Shown piece after piece: positions 41,947-50,715 of a DNA stretch of 64,000 bases. Position 1 is the first letter of the stretch. Every line of letters begins with the position of its first letter. The stretch is from contig NZ_CP082292.1 of assembly GCF_019880205.1 (NCBI RefSeq), forward strand, positions 1,364,001-1,428,000. The letters are read 5' to 3'. A program made the translations under genes and the position numbers. The DNA comes from Pantoea alfalfae. Lineage in GTDB: Bacteria; Pseudomonadota; Gammaproteobacteria; Enterobacterales; Enterobacteriaceae. The notes below the pieces were generated by a model. That model made no database searches, was not told the DNA's origin, and saw only the letters and a program-made list of their open reading frames with translations.

Positions 41947-44900
41947 TCTGCGGCCTCCGTGCTGCCAAAGCGGCGACGGGTAGCGTGCGCCAGACGATCA
42001 AACAGCAGGTAGATCACCGGCGTAGTGAACAGCGTCAGCACCTGGCTCAGAATCAGCCCGCCGACCATGGCAATGCCCAGCGGATGGCGCAGCTCAGCAC
42101 CGACGCCGGTGCTGAGCATCAGCGGCAGCGCGCCGAGCAGGGCGGCCAGCGTGGTCATCAGAATCGGGCGAAAGCGCAGCAGGCAGGCCTGATAGATGGC
42201 ATCAACAGGCTTCATACCCTGTTCACGCTCCGCCGCCAGCGCAAAGTCGATCATCATGATGGCGTTCTTTTTCACGATGCCGATTAGCAGGATGATGCCG
42301 ATAATCGCCACAATATCCAGTTCATTGCCGCTGAGCATCAGCGCCAGCAGCGCGCCAACACCCGCGGTAGGCAGCGTCGAGAGAATGGTGATCGGGTGAA
42401 TAAAGCTCTCATAAAGCACGCCCAGCACGATGTACATCGCCACAATGGCCGCCACCATCAGCCAGACCGTGCTGCCGAGCGCCGCCTCAAAGGCCAGCGT
42501 GCTGCCCTGGAACTGGGTCATCAGTTCGGCAGGCATGCCAAGCTGCGCTTCTGCCTGTGAGACGGCTTTTACCGCATCTTCCAGCGAATAGCCGTCAGCC
42601 ACGTTGAACGAGAAGGTCGCCGACGGGAACTGGTCGAGATGGTTAATACTCAGCGGCGTGTGGCGCTGCTCGATACGGGCAATGGCACTTAGCGGCACGC
42701 TGCCGCCGTCGCTGCTGTTCAGGCGAATAGCATCCAGACTCGCCAGCCCTGGCGTGGCGTTATTATCCTGCTCCAGCACTACACGATACTGATTCGCCTG
42801 CGTATAGATGGTTGAGATGAGCCGCTGCCCAAAGGCGTTATAGAGCGCGTTATCGACGTCCGCCATGCTGATGCCAAGCCGGCTGGCACTGTCGCGGTCC
42901 ACGTTGACATAGGCTTCCAGCCCCTGATCCTGCCAGTCACTGCTGACATCGCGCAGCTGTGGCAGGGTGCTGAGCCGGGTCAGCAGGGCCGGAACCCAGG
43001 TGCTGAGCGACGATAGTGAACCCGATTGCAGCGTGAACTGATAAGGCGTGCGGCTCGCCTGGGTATCAATGGTGAGATCCTGCACCGCCTGCAGCCACAG
43101 CTGCACGCCCGGTACCTCACTGACCTGCTGTTGCAGGCGCTGCTGAATGGCAGGAATGCGGTCGTCGCGTTGATCCAGCGGTTTGAGGTTGATCTGCAGC
43201 CGCGCGCTGTTCAGCGAGGCATTGGTGCCATCTACGCCGACAAACGAGGTCATGCTCTCAACCGCCGGATCTTTCATGATAATGGAGGCAACATCGCGGG
43301 TGCGCTGCGCCATACTGGCGTAGGAGACCGACTGCGGAGCCTGGAGCGTACCCTGAATAATGCTGTTGTCCTGCTGCGGGAAGAAGCCTTTCGGGATCAC
43401 CATCCACAGCAGCAACGTCAGGACCAGCATGCCCAGCGCCACCGACAGCGTCAGCCAGGGGTGATTCAGCACCCGGCTCAGGCCACGACCGTAGGTGGCG
43501 ACGATACGATCAAACATCGCTTCACTGGCCCGCGAAAAGCGGTTCTGTTTGCGCAGCGACTCCGCGCTCAGCATCCTGGCGCACATCATCGGCGTCAGGG
43601 TCAGTGACACCACCGCTGAAATCAGAATCGCCACCGCCAGCGTGACGGCAAATTCACGGAACAGGCGGCCAATTACGTCGCCCATAAACAGCAGCGGAAT
43701 CAGCACCGCAATCAGTGAGAAGGTGAGGGAGATAATGGTAAAGCCAATTTCCCCGGCCCCTTTCAGTGCGGCGGTCAGCGGTTTTTCCCCTTTCTCGATA
43801 TAGCGTGAGATGTTCTCAATCACCACGATGGCATCATCGACCACAAAGCCGGTGGCGATGGTCAGCGCCATCAGCGTCAGGTTGTTAATGGAAAAGCCAA
43901 GGAAATACATCGCTGCAAAGGTACCGATCAGCGAAAGCGGTACGGCCACCGCCGGGATCAGCGTGGCGGGTACGTTGCGCAGAAACAGATAAATGATCAT
44001 CACGACCAGCGCCATCGCCAGCATCAGCTCAAACTGTGTGTCGTTGACCGAAGCGCGAATATTGGTGGTGCGGTCGGTGAGCAGTTTAACGTCTACCGAC
44101 TTTGGCAGGGCGGCGGTCAGGGCGGGCAACATGGCACGGATATTATCTGCCGTGGCGATGATATTGGCACCAGGCTGACGCTGAACGTTGAGCACAATCG
44201 CCGCATCGCGGTTGGCCCAGGCACCGAGCCAGCTGTTTTCTGCTCCCTGCTCAATGGTTGCCACATCCCCCAGTCGTACCGGCGCACCATTTTTATAGCT
44301 GATGATAAGCTGGCGATAGTCTTCCGCCGACTTCATCTGGTCATTGGCTGACAGAGTGACGGAGCGGGTCGGGCCATCCAGGCTCCCTTTAGCCGAATTG
44401 ACGTTGGCATTGCTGATCGCGGTCCGCACCGTTTCGCTGGTCAGACCCAGCGCCGCCAGCGCCTGCGCATTCATCTTCACCCGCACCGCCGGACGCTGAC
44501 CGCCCGACAGCGTCACCAGTCCGACGCCGCTGACCTGAGAGATTTTCTGTGCGACGCGCGTTTCCACCATGTCCTGCACCTGCGTCAGCGGCATGCTGCG
44601 GGTGGTAACGGCCAGCGTCATGATCGGCGGATCGGCAGGGTTCACTTTGCTGTAGACCGGCGGATTAGGCAGATCGTTGGGCAGCAGATTGGTAGCTGAG
44701 TTAATGGCTGCCTGCACCTCCTGTTCTGCCACATCCAGCGGCAGCGTCAGCTGGAACTGCAGTGTCACTACCGAGGCACCGCCGGAGCTTTGCGACGCCA
44801 TCTGTTTCAGGCCAGACATCTGACCAAACTGACGCTCAAGCGGGGCAGTAATCGATGAGGTGACCACATCCGGGCTGGCACCCGGATAGAGCGTGACGAC

Positions 44901-45065
44901 CTGGATGGTCGGATAGTCGACTTCGGGCAGCGCCGAGACCGGCAGGAAGCGGTAGCCCAGTATCCCGGCCAGCAAAATCGCAATCATCAACAGCGTGGTG
45001 GCAACCGGGCGCAGAATAAACTGGCGTGACGGCCCGCCACTGTGATCGGGAGGCATGACCTGCAT
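41943..45065 (-). CDS. mdtB: RND efflux pump subunit MdtB
   Basis: RND transporter of 1040 residues, identical in length to E. coli MdtB, with twelve membrane segments and the motif [17 protein letters not shown]. It shares about half its sequence with MdtC next door, reflecting an old duplication, and joins it in the heterotrimer. Its start codon overlaps the mdtA stop by 1 nt (TAATG) and its stop overlaps the mdtC start by 4 nt, so subunit ratios are probably set by coupling. Confidence 0.97.
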   Translation of the reverse strand: MQVMPPDHSGGPSRQFILRPVATTLLMIAILLAGILGYRFLPVSALPEVDYPTIQVVTLYPGASPDVVTSSITAPLERQFGQMSGLKQMASQSSGGASVVTLQFQLTLPLDVAEQEVQAAINSATNLLPNDLPNPPVYSKVNPADPPIMTLAVTTRSMPLTQVQDMVETRVAQKISQVSGVGLVTLSGGQRPAVRVKMNAQALAALGLTSETVRTAISNANVNSAKGSLDGPTRSVTLSANDQMKSAEDYRQLIISYKNGAPVRLGDVATIEQGAENSWLGAWANRDAAIVLNVQRQPGANIIATADNIRAMLPALTAALPKSVDVKLLTDRTTNIRASVNDTQFELMLAMALVVMIIYLFLRNVPATLIPAVAVPLSLIGTFAAMYFLGFSINNLTLMALTIATGFVVDDAIVVIENISRYIEKGEKPLTAALKGAGEIGFTIISLTFSLIAVLIPLLFMGDVIGRLFREFAVTLAVAILISAVVSLTLTPMMCARMLSAESLRKQNRFSRASEAMFDRIVATYGRGLSRVLNHPWLTLSVALGMLVLTLLLWMVIPKGFFPQQDNSIIQGTLQAPQSVSYASMAQRTRDVASIIMKDPAVESMTSFVGVDGTNASLNSARLQINLKPLDQRDDRIPAIQQRLQQQVSEVPGVQLWLQAVQDLTIDTQASRTPYQFTLQSGSLSSLSTWVPALLTRLSTLPQLRDVSSDWQDQGLEAYVNVDRDSASRLGISMADVDNALYNAFGQRLISTIYTQANQYRVVLEQDNNATPGLASLDAIRLNSSDGGSVPLSAIARIEQRHTPLSINHLDQFPSATFSFNVADGYSLEDAVKAVSQAEAQLGMPAELMTQFQGSTLAFEAALGSTVWLMVAAIVAMYIVLGVLYESFIHPITILSTLPTAGVGALLALMLSGNELDIVAIIGIILLIGIVKKNAIMMIDFALAAEREQGMKPVDAIYQACLLRFRPILMTTLAALLGALPLMLSTGVGAELRHPLGIAMVGGLILSQVLTLFTTPVIYLLFDRLAHATRRRFGSTEAAE

Positions 45066-46303
45066 TACTCACGCTCTCCTTTTGACGGCAGGGTCGCGCG
45101 GGTGGCGCGCGGAGCATTGCTCTGCGGCGCGACCACCTCAACTTTCGCGCCTTCGGTCAGGCGATCCAGCCCGTCTGTCACTACGCGTTCACCCGCCTCC
45201 AGACCGGCGCTGATCACCACTTTCTCACTGTCCTGCAGACCAGCAATTACGCTTTTTTTGCTGACCTTATTGTCACTGTTCACCACCCAGACAAAGTGGC
45301 CTTCGTTGCCCATCTGCAATGCGGCAGGCGGAATGACCACTGCATCCTGCAGGGTGTTGACCTTCAGCCGCACATTGACGAACTGGTTAGGGAACAGCGT
45401 ATCGTCCTGATTATCAAAACGCGCTTTGATTTTGATGGTGCCGGTGGTGACATCAATCTGGTTATCCAGGCTCAGCAGTTTGCCGCTGGCGATCAGATTC
45501 TGATTACTGCGATCCCAGGCCTCAACCAATAGCGGCAGGCCGCTTTTCTGCGCCTGCAGAATGGAACTGATGCTGTTTTCTGCCAGGGTAAAAACCACAT
45601 CAATCGGGTGCGTCTGGGTGATCACCACGATACCGGAGGTGTCGCCGCTGGTGACATAGTTGCCAACATCCACCTGTTTCAGCCCGACCCGGCCAGCAAT
45701 CGGCGCGGTGATCCGGCTGTAGGTCAGGTTGAGCTGCGCAATGGCAACGCCGCCCTCATCCGCTTTCAGGGTGCCGAGTGTTTCACTCACCAGTGAGCGC
45801 TGAGTGTCCAGCTCCTGTTGTGACACCAGCGAGGTTTTTGCCAGCTTCTCGAAGCGCGCCAGGTCACGACGGGCATTCGCCAGCGTCGCCTGATCTTTCG
45901 CCAGCTGGCCCTGAGCCTGGGTTAACGCCACCTGATAAGGCCGCGGGTCGACTTCTGCCAGGAGATCGCCTGCGTTCACCTGCTGGCCTTCGGTGAAGTG
46001 GATCGCCAGCAGGTCGCCATTGACCCGACTGCGCACCGTGGCGGTGTTAGCGGCGGTCACCGTTCCCAGTCCGCTGAGAAATTGCGGCACGCTCTGGCGA
46101 GTGGCGGTTGCGGCCTGAACCGGTGCGAGGGGACGACGCGCGCCATCACCGCCGCCTTTACCGCCACGTGGCGCTGGCGAATCCGTCTGGCTGCTGCTCT
46201 GCGGCTGGGCATTGCGTTGCCAGGCATAGTAGCCGCCAGCGGCCACGGCGATCAGGGCCAGCACGATCAGGGTTTTTTTCATAACAGGATGTCGGGTGCT
46301 CAT
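45065..46303 (-). CDS. mdtA: Membrane fusion protein MdtA
   Basis: Periplasmic adaptor of 412 residues linking MdtBC to an outer-membrane channel such as TolC. An N-terminal hydrophobic anchor (about residues 10-27) is followed by a low-complexity linker, a lipoyl-like domain ([21 protein letters not shown] region), an alpha-hairpin and beta-barrel domains. The start at 46303 (MSTRHP) has GGAG about 14 nt upstream; the alternative ATG at 46282 lacks one. The 238-bp gap to the divergent aldo/keto reductase must hold the BaeR-dependent promoter. Confidence 0.94.
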   Translation of the reverse strand: MSTRHPVMKKTLIVLALIAVAAGGYYAWQRNAQPQSSSQTDSPAPRGGKGGGDGARRPLAPVQAATATRQSVPQFLSGLGTVTAANTATVRSRVNGDLLAIHFTEGQQVNAGDLLAEVDPRPYQVALTQAQGQLAKDQATLANARRDLARFEKLAKTSLVSQQELDTQRSLVSETLGTLKADEGGVAIAQLNLTYSRITAPIAGRVGLKQVDVGNYVTSGDTSGIVVITQTHPIDVVFTLAENSISSILQAQKSGLPLLVEAWDRSNQNLIASGKLLSLDNQIDVTTGTIKIKARFDNQDDTLFPNQFVNVRLKVNTLQDAVVIPPAALQMGNEGHFVWVVNSDNKVSKKSVIAGLQDSEKVVISAGLEAGERVVTDGLDRLTEGAKVEVVAPQSNAPRATRATLPSKGERE

Positions 46304-46541
46304 GATTGTTGATGCTCTCCAGCAGTGACGTAGTCCCAGGCGCAGGCATGAAAGGGGTAGCCTGCAAACGACAGAGTGTAGTCGCCTCTGACGGGCAAAA
46401 GTTGAAGGAAATAAGGATATCTGTCAGGGCGGGGTAATTATGCCTGTTCCTTCATTAATCGCAGCACAATCGTCATAAAGGCGTGAAATGACTTTGCTAT
46501 GCTGAAAAACAGACCGTTTGCAGGCAAATCAGGAGCAGATA

Positions 46542-47501
46542 ATGAGTCAGAATCAAACCCGGCAGTTGGGTGACAGTGGTATTACGGTGCCGTTACTGAC
46601 GTTTGGCGGCAATGTGTTTGGCTGGACGGTGGATCAATCCACCTCCTTTTCTCTGCTGGATGCGCTGGTGGATCGAGGGCTGTGGTTTATCGACACCGCG
46701 GATGTCTATTCCCGCTGGGCGCCGGGCAATAAAGGCGGTGAATCGGAAACCATTATTGGTGAGTGGCTGAAAAAAAGCGGCAAGCGCGATCGGGTCGTGC
46801 TGGCAACCAAAGTCGGTATGGAGCTGTCCCCGGAGAAAACCGGGCTGAAGCCGCAATATATCCGTCAGGCGGTCGAAGATTCACTGCGCCGGTTGCAGAC
46901 CGACTACATCGACCTCTATCAGGCGCACCGTGACGATCAGGACACGCCACTGGCAGACACGCTGAGCACCTTTGACAGTCTGATCCGCGAGGGGAAAGTG
47001 CGGGCGATTGGTGCCTCGAATTACAGCGCGGCGCGGCTTGAGGAAGCATTAAAGATCAGTGAAACGGAGGGGCTGGCGCGTTACGAAACCCTGCAACCGG
47101 AATACAACCTTTATGACCGCCAGCCCTATGAGTCGGCGCTGGAGCCGGTGGTCAGGGCGCACGGTTTAGGTGTGATCAACTACTACTCACTCGCCAGCGG
47201 TTTTCTCAGTGGTAAATACCGTGATGCAGCGGATGCCAGTAAAAGCGCGCGGGGGCAGGGCGTGGTAGACAAATACCTCAACCCGCGCGGTTTGCGGATC
47301 CTGGACGCGCTGGATGCGATCAGCGATGCGCATCAGGTGACACCGGCGCAGGTGGCGCTGGCCTGGCAGATTGCCCGGCCCGGTATTACCGCACCGATTG
47401 TCAGTGCTACCTCACTTAAACAGCTCGACGATCTGACTGGCGCCATGCAGCTGACGCTGACCCCGGCACAGATTGATCAACTGGATCAGGCCAGCCAGTA
47501 A
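46542..47501 (+). CDS. Aldo/keto reductase
   Basis: NADPH-dependent aldo/keto reductase of 319 residues with the catalytic tetrad visible as Asp and Tyr in FIDTADVYSRW, Lys in VLATKVGM, and His in YQAHRDD. The closest type is the YajO/YghZ-like bacterial group acting on broad carbonyl substrates. I start at 46542 (MSQNQTR) with AGGAGCAG upstream, not at the in-frame ATG at 46518. A terminator follows at 47508-47528. It is divergent from mdtA; no functional link to the pump is evident. Confidence 0.93.
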   Translation: MSQNQTRQLGDSGITVPLLTFGGNVFGWTVDQSTSFSLLDALVDRGLWFIDTADVYSRWAPGNKGGESETIIGEWLKKSGKRDRVVLATKVGMELSPEKTGLKPQYIRQAVEDSLRRLQTDYIDLYQAHRDDQDTPLADTLSTFDSLIREGKVRAIGASNYSAARLEEALKISETEGLARYETLQPEYNLYDRQPYESALEPVVRAHGLGVINYYSLASGFLSGKYRDAADASKSARGQGVVDKYLNPRGLRILDALDAISDAHQVTPAQVALAWQIARPGITAPIVSATSLKQLDDLTGAMQLTLTPAQIDQLDQASQ

Positions 47502-47507
47502 ACACAA

Positions 47508-47528
47508 GGGGCGATAGCGCCCCTTTTT
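47508..47528 (+). terminator. Rho-independent terminator of the aldo/keto reductase gene
   Basis: GGGGCG-ATAG-CGCCCC (47508-47523) followed by TTTTT, 6 nt after the stop codon. It separates this gene from the porin gene downstream. Confidence 0.93.
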
Positions 47529-47710
47529 ACGCTGTATCTGTCAAAAAATACGCACCTCGCTCAGAGAATAACCAATCAGAGATCCCGATCACAAATGCGT
47601 TAATAAACGGATGTTACGGGTAATTATGCGCACGTATTTACAAAAAACAGAGGTTATCCAGCACTATCCTCTGCGCGTCATTTTCCGTAACTTACATAAG
47701 AATAAGCAAG

Positions 47711-49054
47711 ATGAAAAACAGAAAAGCAGAGCAGCGTTTCCCGCTGCGCCGTGTGGCAACCGGCACCCTGATCCTGGCCATGTTTTCCGCGCAGGCGTTG
47801 GCCGCTGATGCTTTCAGCCCGGACTCCGAATGGATGTTTGGTGACTGGGGCGGGTACCGAACGCAGCTGCAGGACGACGGCATTAAGTTTGACGTTAACT
47901 ACACCATGGAAAGCGCCGCGAATTTAGGCGGCGGAGCCGATACCAATACCACCATGCGCTACAGCGACCAGTGGACGTTCGGCACCAATTTCGATCTGCA
48001 GAAGCTGCTGGACTGGCAGGATGCCGAGTTTCAGATGACCGTCACCAGTCGTAACGGGCAGAATCTTTCCGATCAGGTCGCGGATCAACGCACCGGTATG
48101 CTCTCCTCAGTCCAGGAAGTTTATGGTCGCGGTCAGACCTGGCGTCTGACGCAGTTCTGGTTGCGCAAAGGGCTGTTCAACGATGTGGTTGATATTAAAG
48201 CCGGACGGGTAACGGTAGGTGAAGATTTCGATAATTTCGATGGCAATTTGTTCCAGAATCTGGCGCTGGGCAGCGGGCAGGCGGGTAACTGGCGTGGCGA
48301 TCGCTGGTTCAACTGGCCGGTGTCGCAGTGGGGCGGCCGGGTTAAGTTCAATATCACGCCGGATGTCTTCTTCCAGGTCGGTTTCTATAATCAGAACCGT
48401 GCTAACTACGATCGCGGCGATGGCTTCCGTCTGGATACCAGCAATTCAGAAGGCAATCTGGTGCCGGTCGAACTGGGCTGGAAACCGACCTTCGGGCCGG
48501 AGAAATTACCGGGTAACTACCGCATCGGTTATTACTATTCGTCAGTGGATGGCGATGTCTATGGCAGCTGGCGCAACGGTGGTTATCAGGATCAGGCGCA
48601 TTCCTACGGCGGCTATCTGTTATTGCAGCAACAGCTGACCGCGCAGGATGGCGATGTGAATCGCGGTCTGGGCGTGCGGGTTCAGGCGGTGATGAACGAT
48701 CACAAGACCTCGAAGACCGATAACTACCAGTCTATCGCCTTTACCTGGACTGGACCGTTCGATGCCCGTCCGCAGGATGAGATCGGTGTGGGCGCATCGC
48801 GTATTCACGTGAACAGCGACTATACCCGCTCATTGCGTCAACAAAATCAGGCCAATGGCGAGAGCCGCTTTGACAGCCCGACTTATCTGCCGATTCAGGA
48901 AGGTTCAGAGTACAACTATGAGGTTTACTACAACGCCAAAGTGACGAACTGGATGTCACTGCGACCTAACCTGCAGTATGTGGTGGCACCAGGCGGGGTG
49001 AGCGAAGTGAAGGATGCGTTTATCGGCGGTATCAGCGCCAATATTGCATTCTGA
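47711..49054 (+). CDS. OprB-family carbohydrate porin
   Basis: Outer-membrane carbohydrate-selective porin of 447 residues. A signal peptide of about 31 residues ends AQALA before ADAFSPDSEW. The family start GDWGGYRTQLQDDGIKFDVNY and many aromatic-rich alternating strands follow. It ends in phenylalanine (ANIAF), the usual C-terminal outer-membrane insertion signal. OprB homologues take up glucose and other sugars in pseudomonads and several Enterobacterales. The 182-nt upstream gap contains GATCACAAA but no complete CRP site. Confidence 0.92.
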   Translation: MKNRKAEQRFPLRRVATGTLILAMFSAQALAADAFSPDSEWMFGDWGGYRTQLQDDGIKFDVNYTMESAANLGGGADTNTTMRYSDQWTFGTNFDLQKLLDWQDAEFQMTVTSRNGQNLSDQVADQRTGMLSSVQEVYGRGQTWRLTQFWLRKGLFNDVVDIKAGRVTVGEDFDNFDGNLFQNLALGSGQAGNWRGDRWFNWPVSQWGGRVKFNITPDVFFQVGFYNQNRANYDRGDGFRLDTSNSEGNLVPVELGWKPTFGPEKLPGNYRIGYYYSSVDGDVYGSWRNGGYQDQAHSYGGYLLLQQQLTAQDGDVNRGLGVRVQAVMNDHKTSKTDNYQSIAFTWTGPFDARPQDEIGVGASRIHVNSDYTRSLRQQNQANGESRFDSPTYLPIQEGSEYNYEVYYNAKVTNWMSLRPNLQYVVAPGGVSEVKDAFIGGISANIAF

Positions 49055-49097
49055 TTTACAATAAAAACGGCACCTAAACAGACGACTCCCAGACTTA

Positions 49098-49212
49098 AAG
49101 CGATGGGTGTATACGCCAGTAGCAAAGCATAGCGGGCCTGGGATGGCCCGCGCTGAGCCCGCCAGGGATGGCGGGTTTTGCGTCTTTGCGAAAGGCGTAT
49201 GCTCCCTGAGCC
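49098..49212 (-). repeat. Structured palindromic intergenic element, copy C (inverted, diverged)
   Basis: Outer arms ATACGCC (49111-49117) / GGCGTAT (49194-49200) and GCAAAG (49122-49127) / CTTTGC (49184-49189) enclose two perfect inner hairpins. These are GCGGGCC-TGGGAT-GGCCCGC (49132-49151) and CCCGCC-AGGGAT-GGCGGG (49158-49175). Read on the minus strand, the core CGCAAAA-(C/G)CCGCCATCCCTGGC, then GCTC, a second hairpin and GCTTT follows copies A and B. It lies between convergent oprB-type and yegD genes. The 17-mer ending at 49212 recurs at 11494-11510. Confidence 0.78.
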
Positions 49213-49230
49213 TGCTCTCAGTGATCCGCA

Positions 49231-49263
49231 AACAAAAACAGCACCTTCAGGTGCCGTTTTTTT
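49231..49263. terminator. Bidirectional terminator between the porin gene and yegD
   Basis: Stem GCACC-TTCA-GGTGC (49241-49254) is followed on the plus strand by CG and a run of T, and on the minus strand by TGTTTTTGTTTG. It serves the plus-strand porin gene and the minus-strand yegD. Its right arm AGGTGCCGTTTTT (49249-49261) is also an exact inverted copy of 49063-49075. Confidence 0.88.
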
Positions 49264-49287
49264 ATTGCAGCGCAGCGTAGAGCAGAA

Positions 49288-50640
49288 TTAACGGAACATC
49301 ACTTCCGCCCAGCGGGCCAGCCCTGCGGTGACGGAGGCGAAATCATCGCCTCCCGCAATCGGCGTGTCCGGCAGCGTCTTCTGCAGCGCTGCGCGCAGCA
49401 ACGGTGAGCGCGCACTGCCGCCGGTCAGATAAATCACATCGGGCTTAATCTGGCTGGTGGCCAGCGCGAGCTGCACCTGCTCCAGAATTTTCTCCAGCGG
49501 CTGACTGATGGCATCCTGCAGCTGATCCACGCCAATCTCTGTCTCTAATGCCGCGGCAATAAAGTCGAGAGAGGCGGTCTGCGCCGGGCTGGATGACAGC
49601 GCAATCTTGCTCTCTTCCGCGGCGCGCACCAGGCGATAACTGAGCTTCTGCTGCCACACTTTCAGCAGACGAGCCACAACATCACCCTGTTCCGCATCAC
49701 GTACTAAATCCCGCAGCCACTTGCCGCAGGCGGGGCTATAAAAGTCGCTTTGCGCCGGAACATCATTAATCGCGATGGCGTTCCACCACGGCAGGGCAGG
49801 CAACGCGGTGCCTTTCAGGGTGTTACCGCCCAGGCCCAGTAACGGCATCAGAGTCTTAAACGTCAGCATAATATCCAGATCGTTACCGCCCACGCGGCAA
49901 CCGCTGTGGCCCAGCAGGCTTTCCCGCCGGTCCGCCTTATCACGCCATTCTGGTCCCATCAGCAACATCGAGCAGTCGGTCGTACCGCCGCCGATATCCA
50001 CCACCAGAACCGTCTTCTCCTGCTTCAGCGTCGCTTCGAAATCGAGCCCGGCGGCGACCGGCTCAAACTGAAACTCCACGTCGCGGAAACCGGCGCGGTG
50101 GGCGGCGCGCAGCAGAATGCCTTCCGCCTGCTGGTTAGACTCTTTGCTGCCTAAGCCCTGGAAGTTGACCGGCCGCCCGATCACCGCCTGATCGATGGGC
50201 TGATCAAGCTGGCTTTCACCCTGCTGGCGGATGTGCAGCATCATGGCGCAGACCAGATCTTCAAACAGGGCGATCTGCTGCGGCTTCAGGCCACTGGCAC
50301 CGAGGAACGATTTGGGTGATTTAACGAACCAGACATCTTCGGGGTCGACCATGTAATGCTGCAGCGCGGTGAGGCCGAACTGCACGCTGTTGGGCTGGAC
50401 CTCGATATCCTCTTCGCGGTTATAACGCATCGCACGCTGCAGCAGCGCCGTGGTTTCGCTGTCTGGTGTCGCCACCTGATGATGACGATAGAGCCATTCG
50501 CTGATCGACTCGCGGGTCGGCGCACAGATCATTGACGGCAGTAGGCGCTGATCATTTTCCAGCGTTAACAGACGTGGCGTGCCATTTTCGCTGACTGCAA
50601 TGGCGCAGTTAGCCGTGCCGTAATCGAATCCTATGAACAT
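49288..50640 (-). CDS. yegD: Hsp70-family protein YegD
   Basis: Actin-fold Hsp70-type ATPase of 450 residues. It shows the N-terminal phosphate loop FIGFDYGTANCAIAV, the second loop VLVVDIGGGTTDCSMLLMG and the adenosine-site stretch YLTGGSARSPLL. There is no substrate-binding or lid domain, as in E. coli YegD, whose role is unknown. I start at 50640 (MFIGF), in line with the family, though an in-frame ATG lies 12 nt upstream. The ribosome site GGGGGCG falls in a 7-bp stem with 50664-50670. It follows dgcE by 75 nt. Confidence 0.93.
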   Translation of the reverse strand: MFIGFDYGTANCAIAVSENGTPRLLTLENDQRLLPSMICAPTRESISEWLYRHHQVATPDSETTALLQRAMRYNREEDIEVQPNSVQFGLTALQHYMVDPEDVWFVKSPKSFLGASGLKPQQIALFEDLVCAMMLHIRQQGESQLDQPIDQAVIGRPVNFQGLGSKESNQQAEGILLRAAHRAGFRDVEFQFEPVAAGLDFEATLKQEKTVLVVDIGGGTTDCSMLLMGPEWRDKADRRESLLGHSGCRVGGNDLDIMLTFKTLMPLLGLGGNTLKGTALPALPWWNAIAINDVPAQSDFYSPACGKWLRDLVRDAEQGDVVARLLKVWQQKLSYRLVRAAEESKIALSSSPAQTASLDFIAAALETEIGVDQLQDAISQPLEKILEQVQLALATSQIKPDVIYLTGGSARSPLLRAALQKTLPDTPIAGGDDFASVTAGLARWAEVMFR

Positions 50641-50715
50641 TTTCGCCCCCATGCCGGAAAAAAGGGGGCGACTTTAGCGCAGCTTCAGCAGGGTGGCAAG
50701 CAGGCAGCGCGGGAA

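Noticed and set aside
46304-46541. BaeR-binding site upstream of mdtA
   Set aside because: Regulation by BaeR is expected from the family, but no stretch matched the motif I remember well enough to mark it; TTATTTCCTTCAACTTTTGCC-like sequence is only a weak resemblance.
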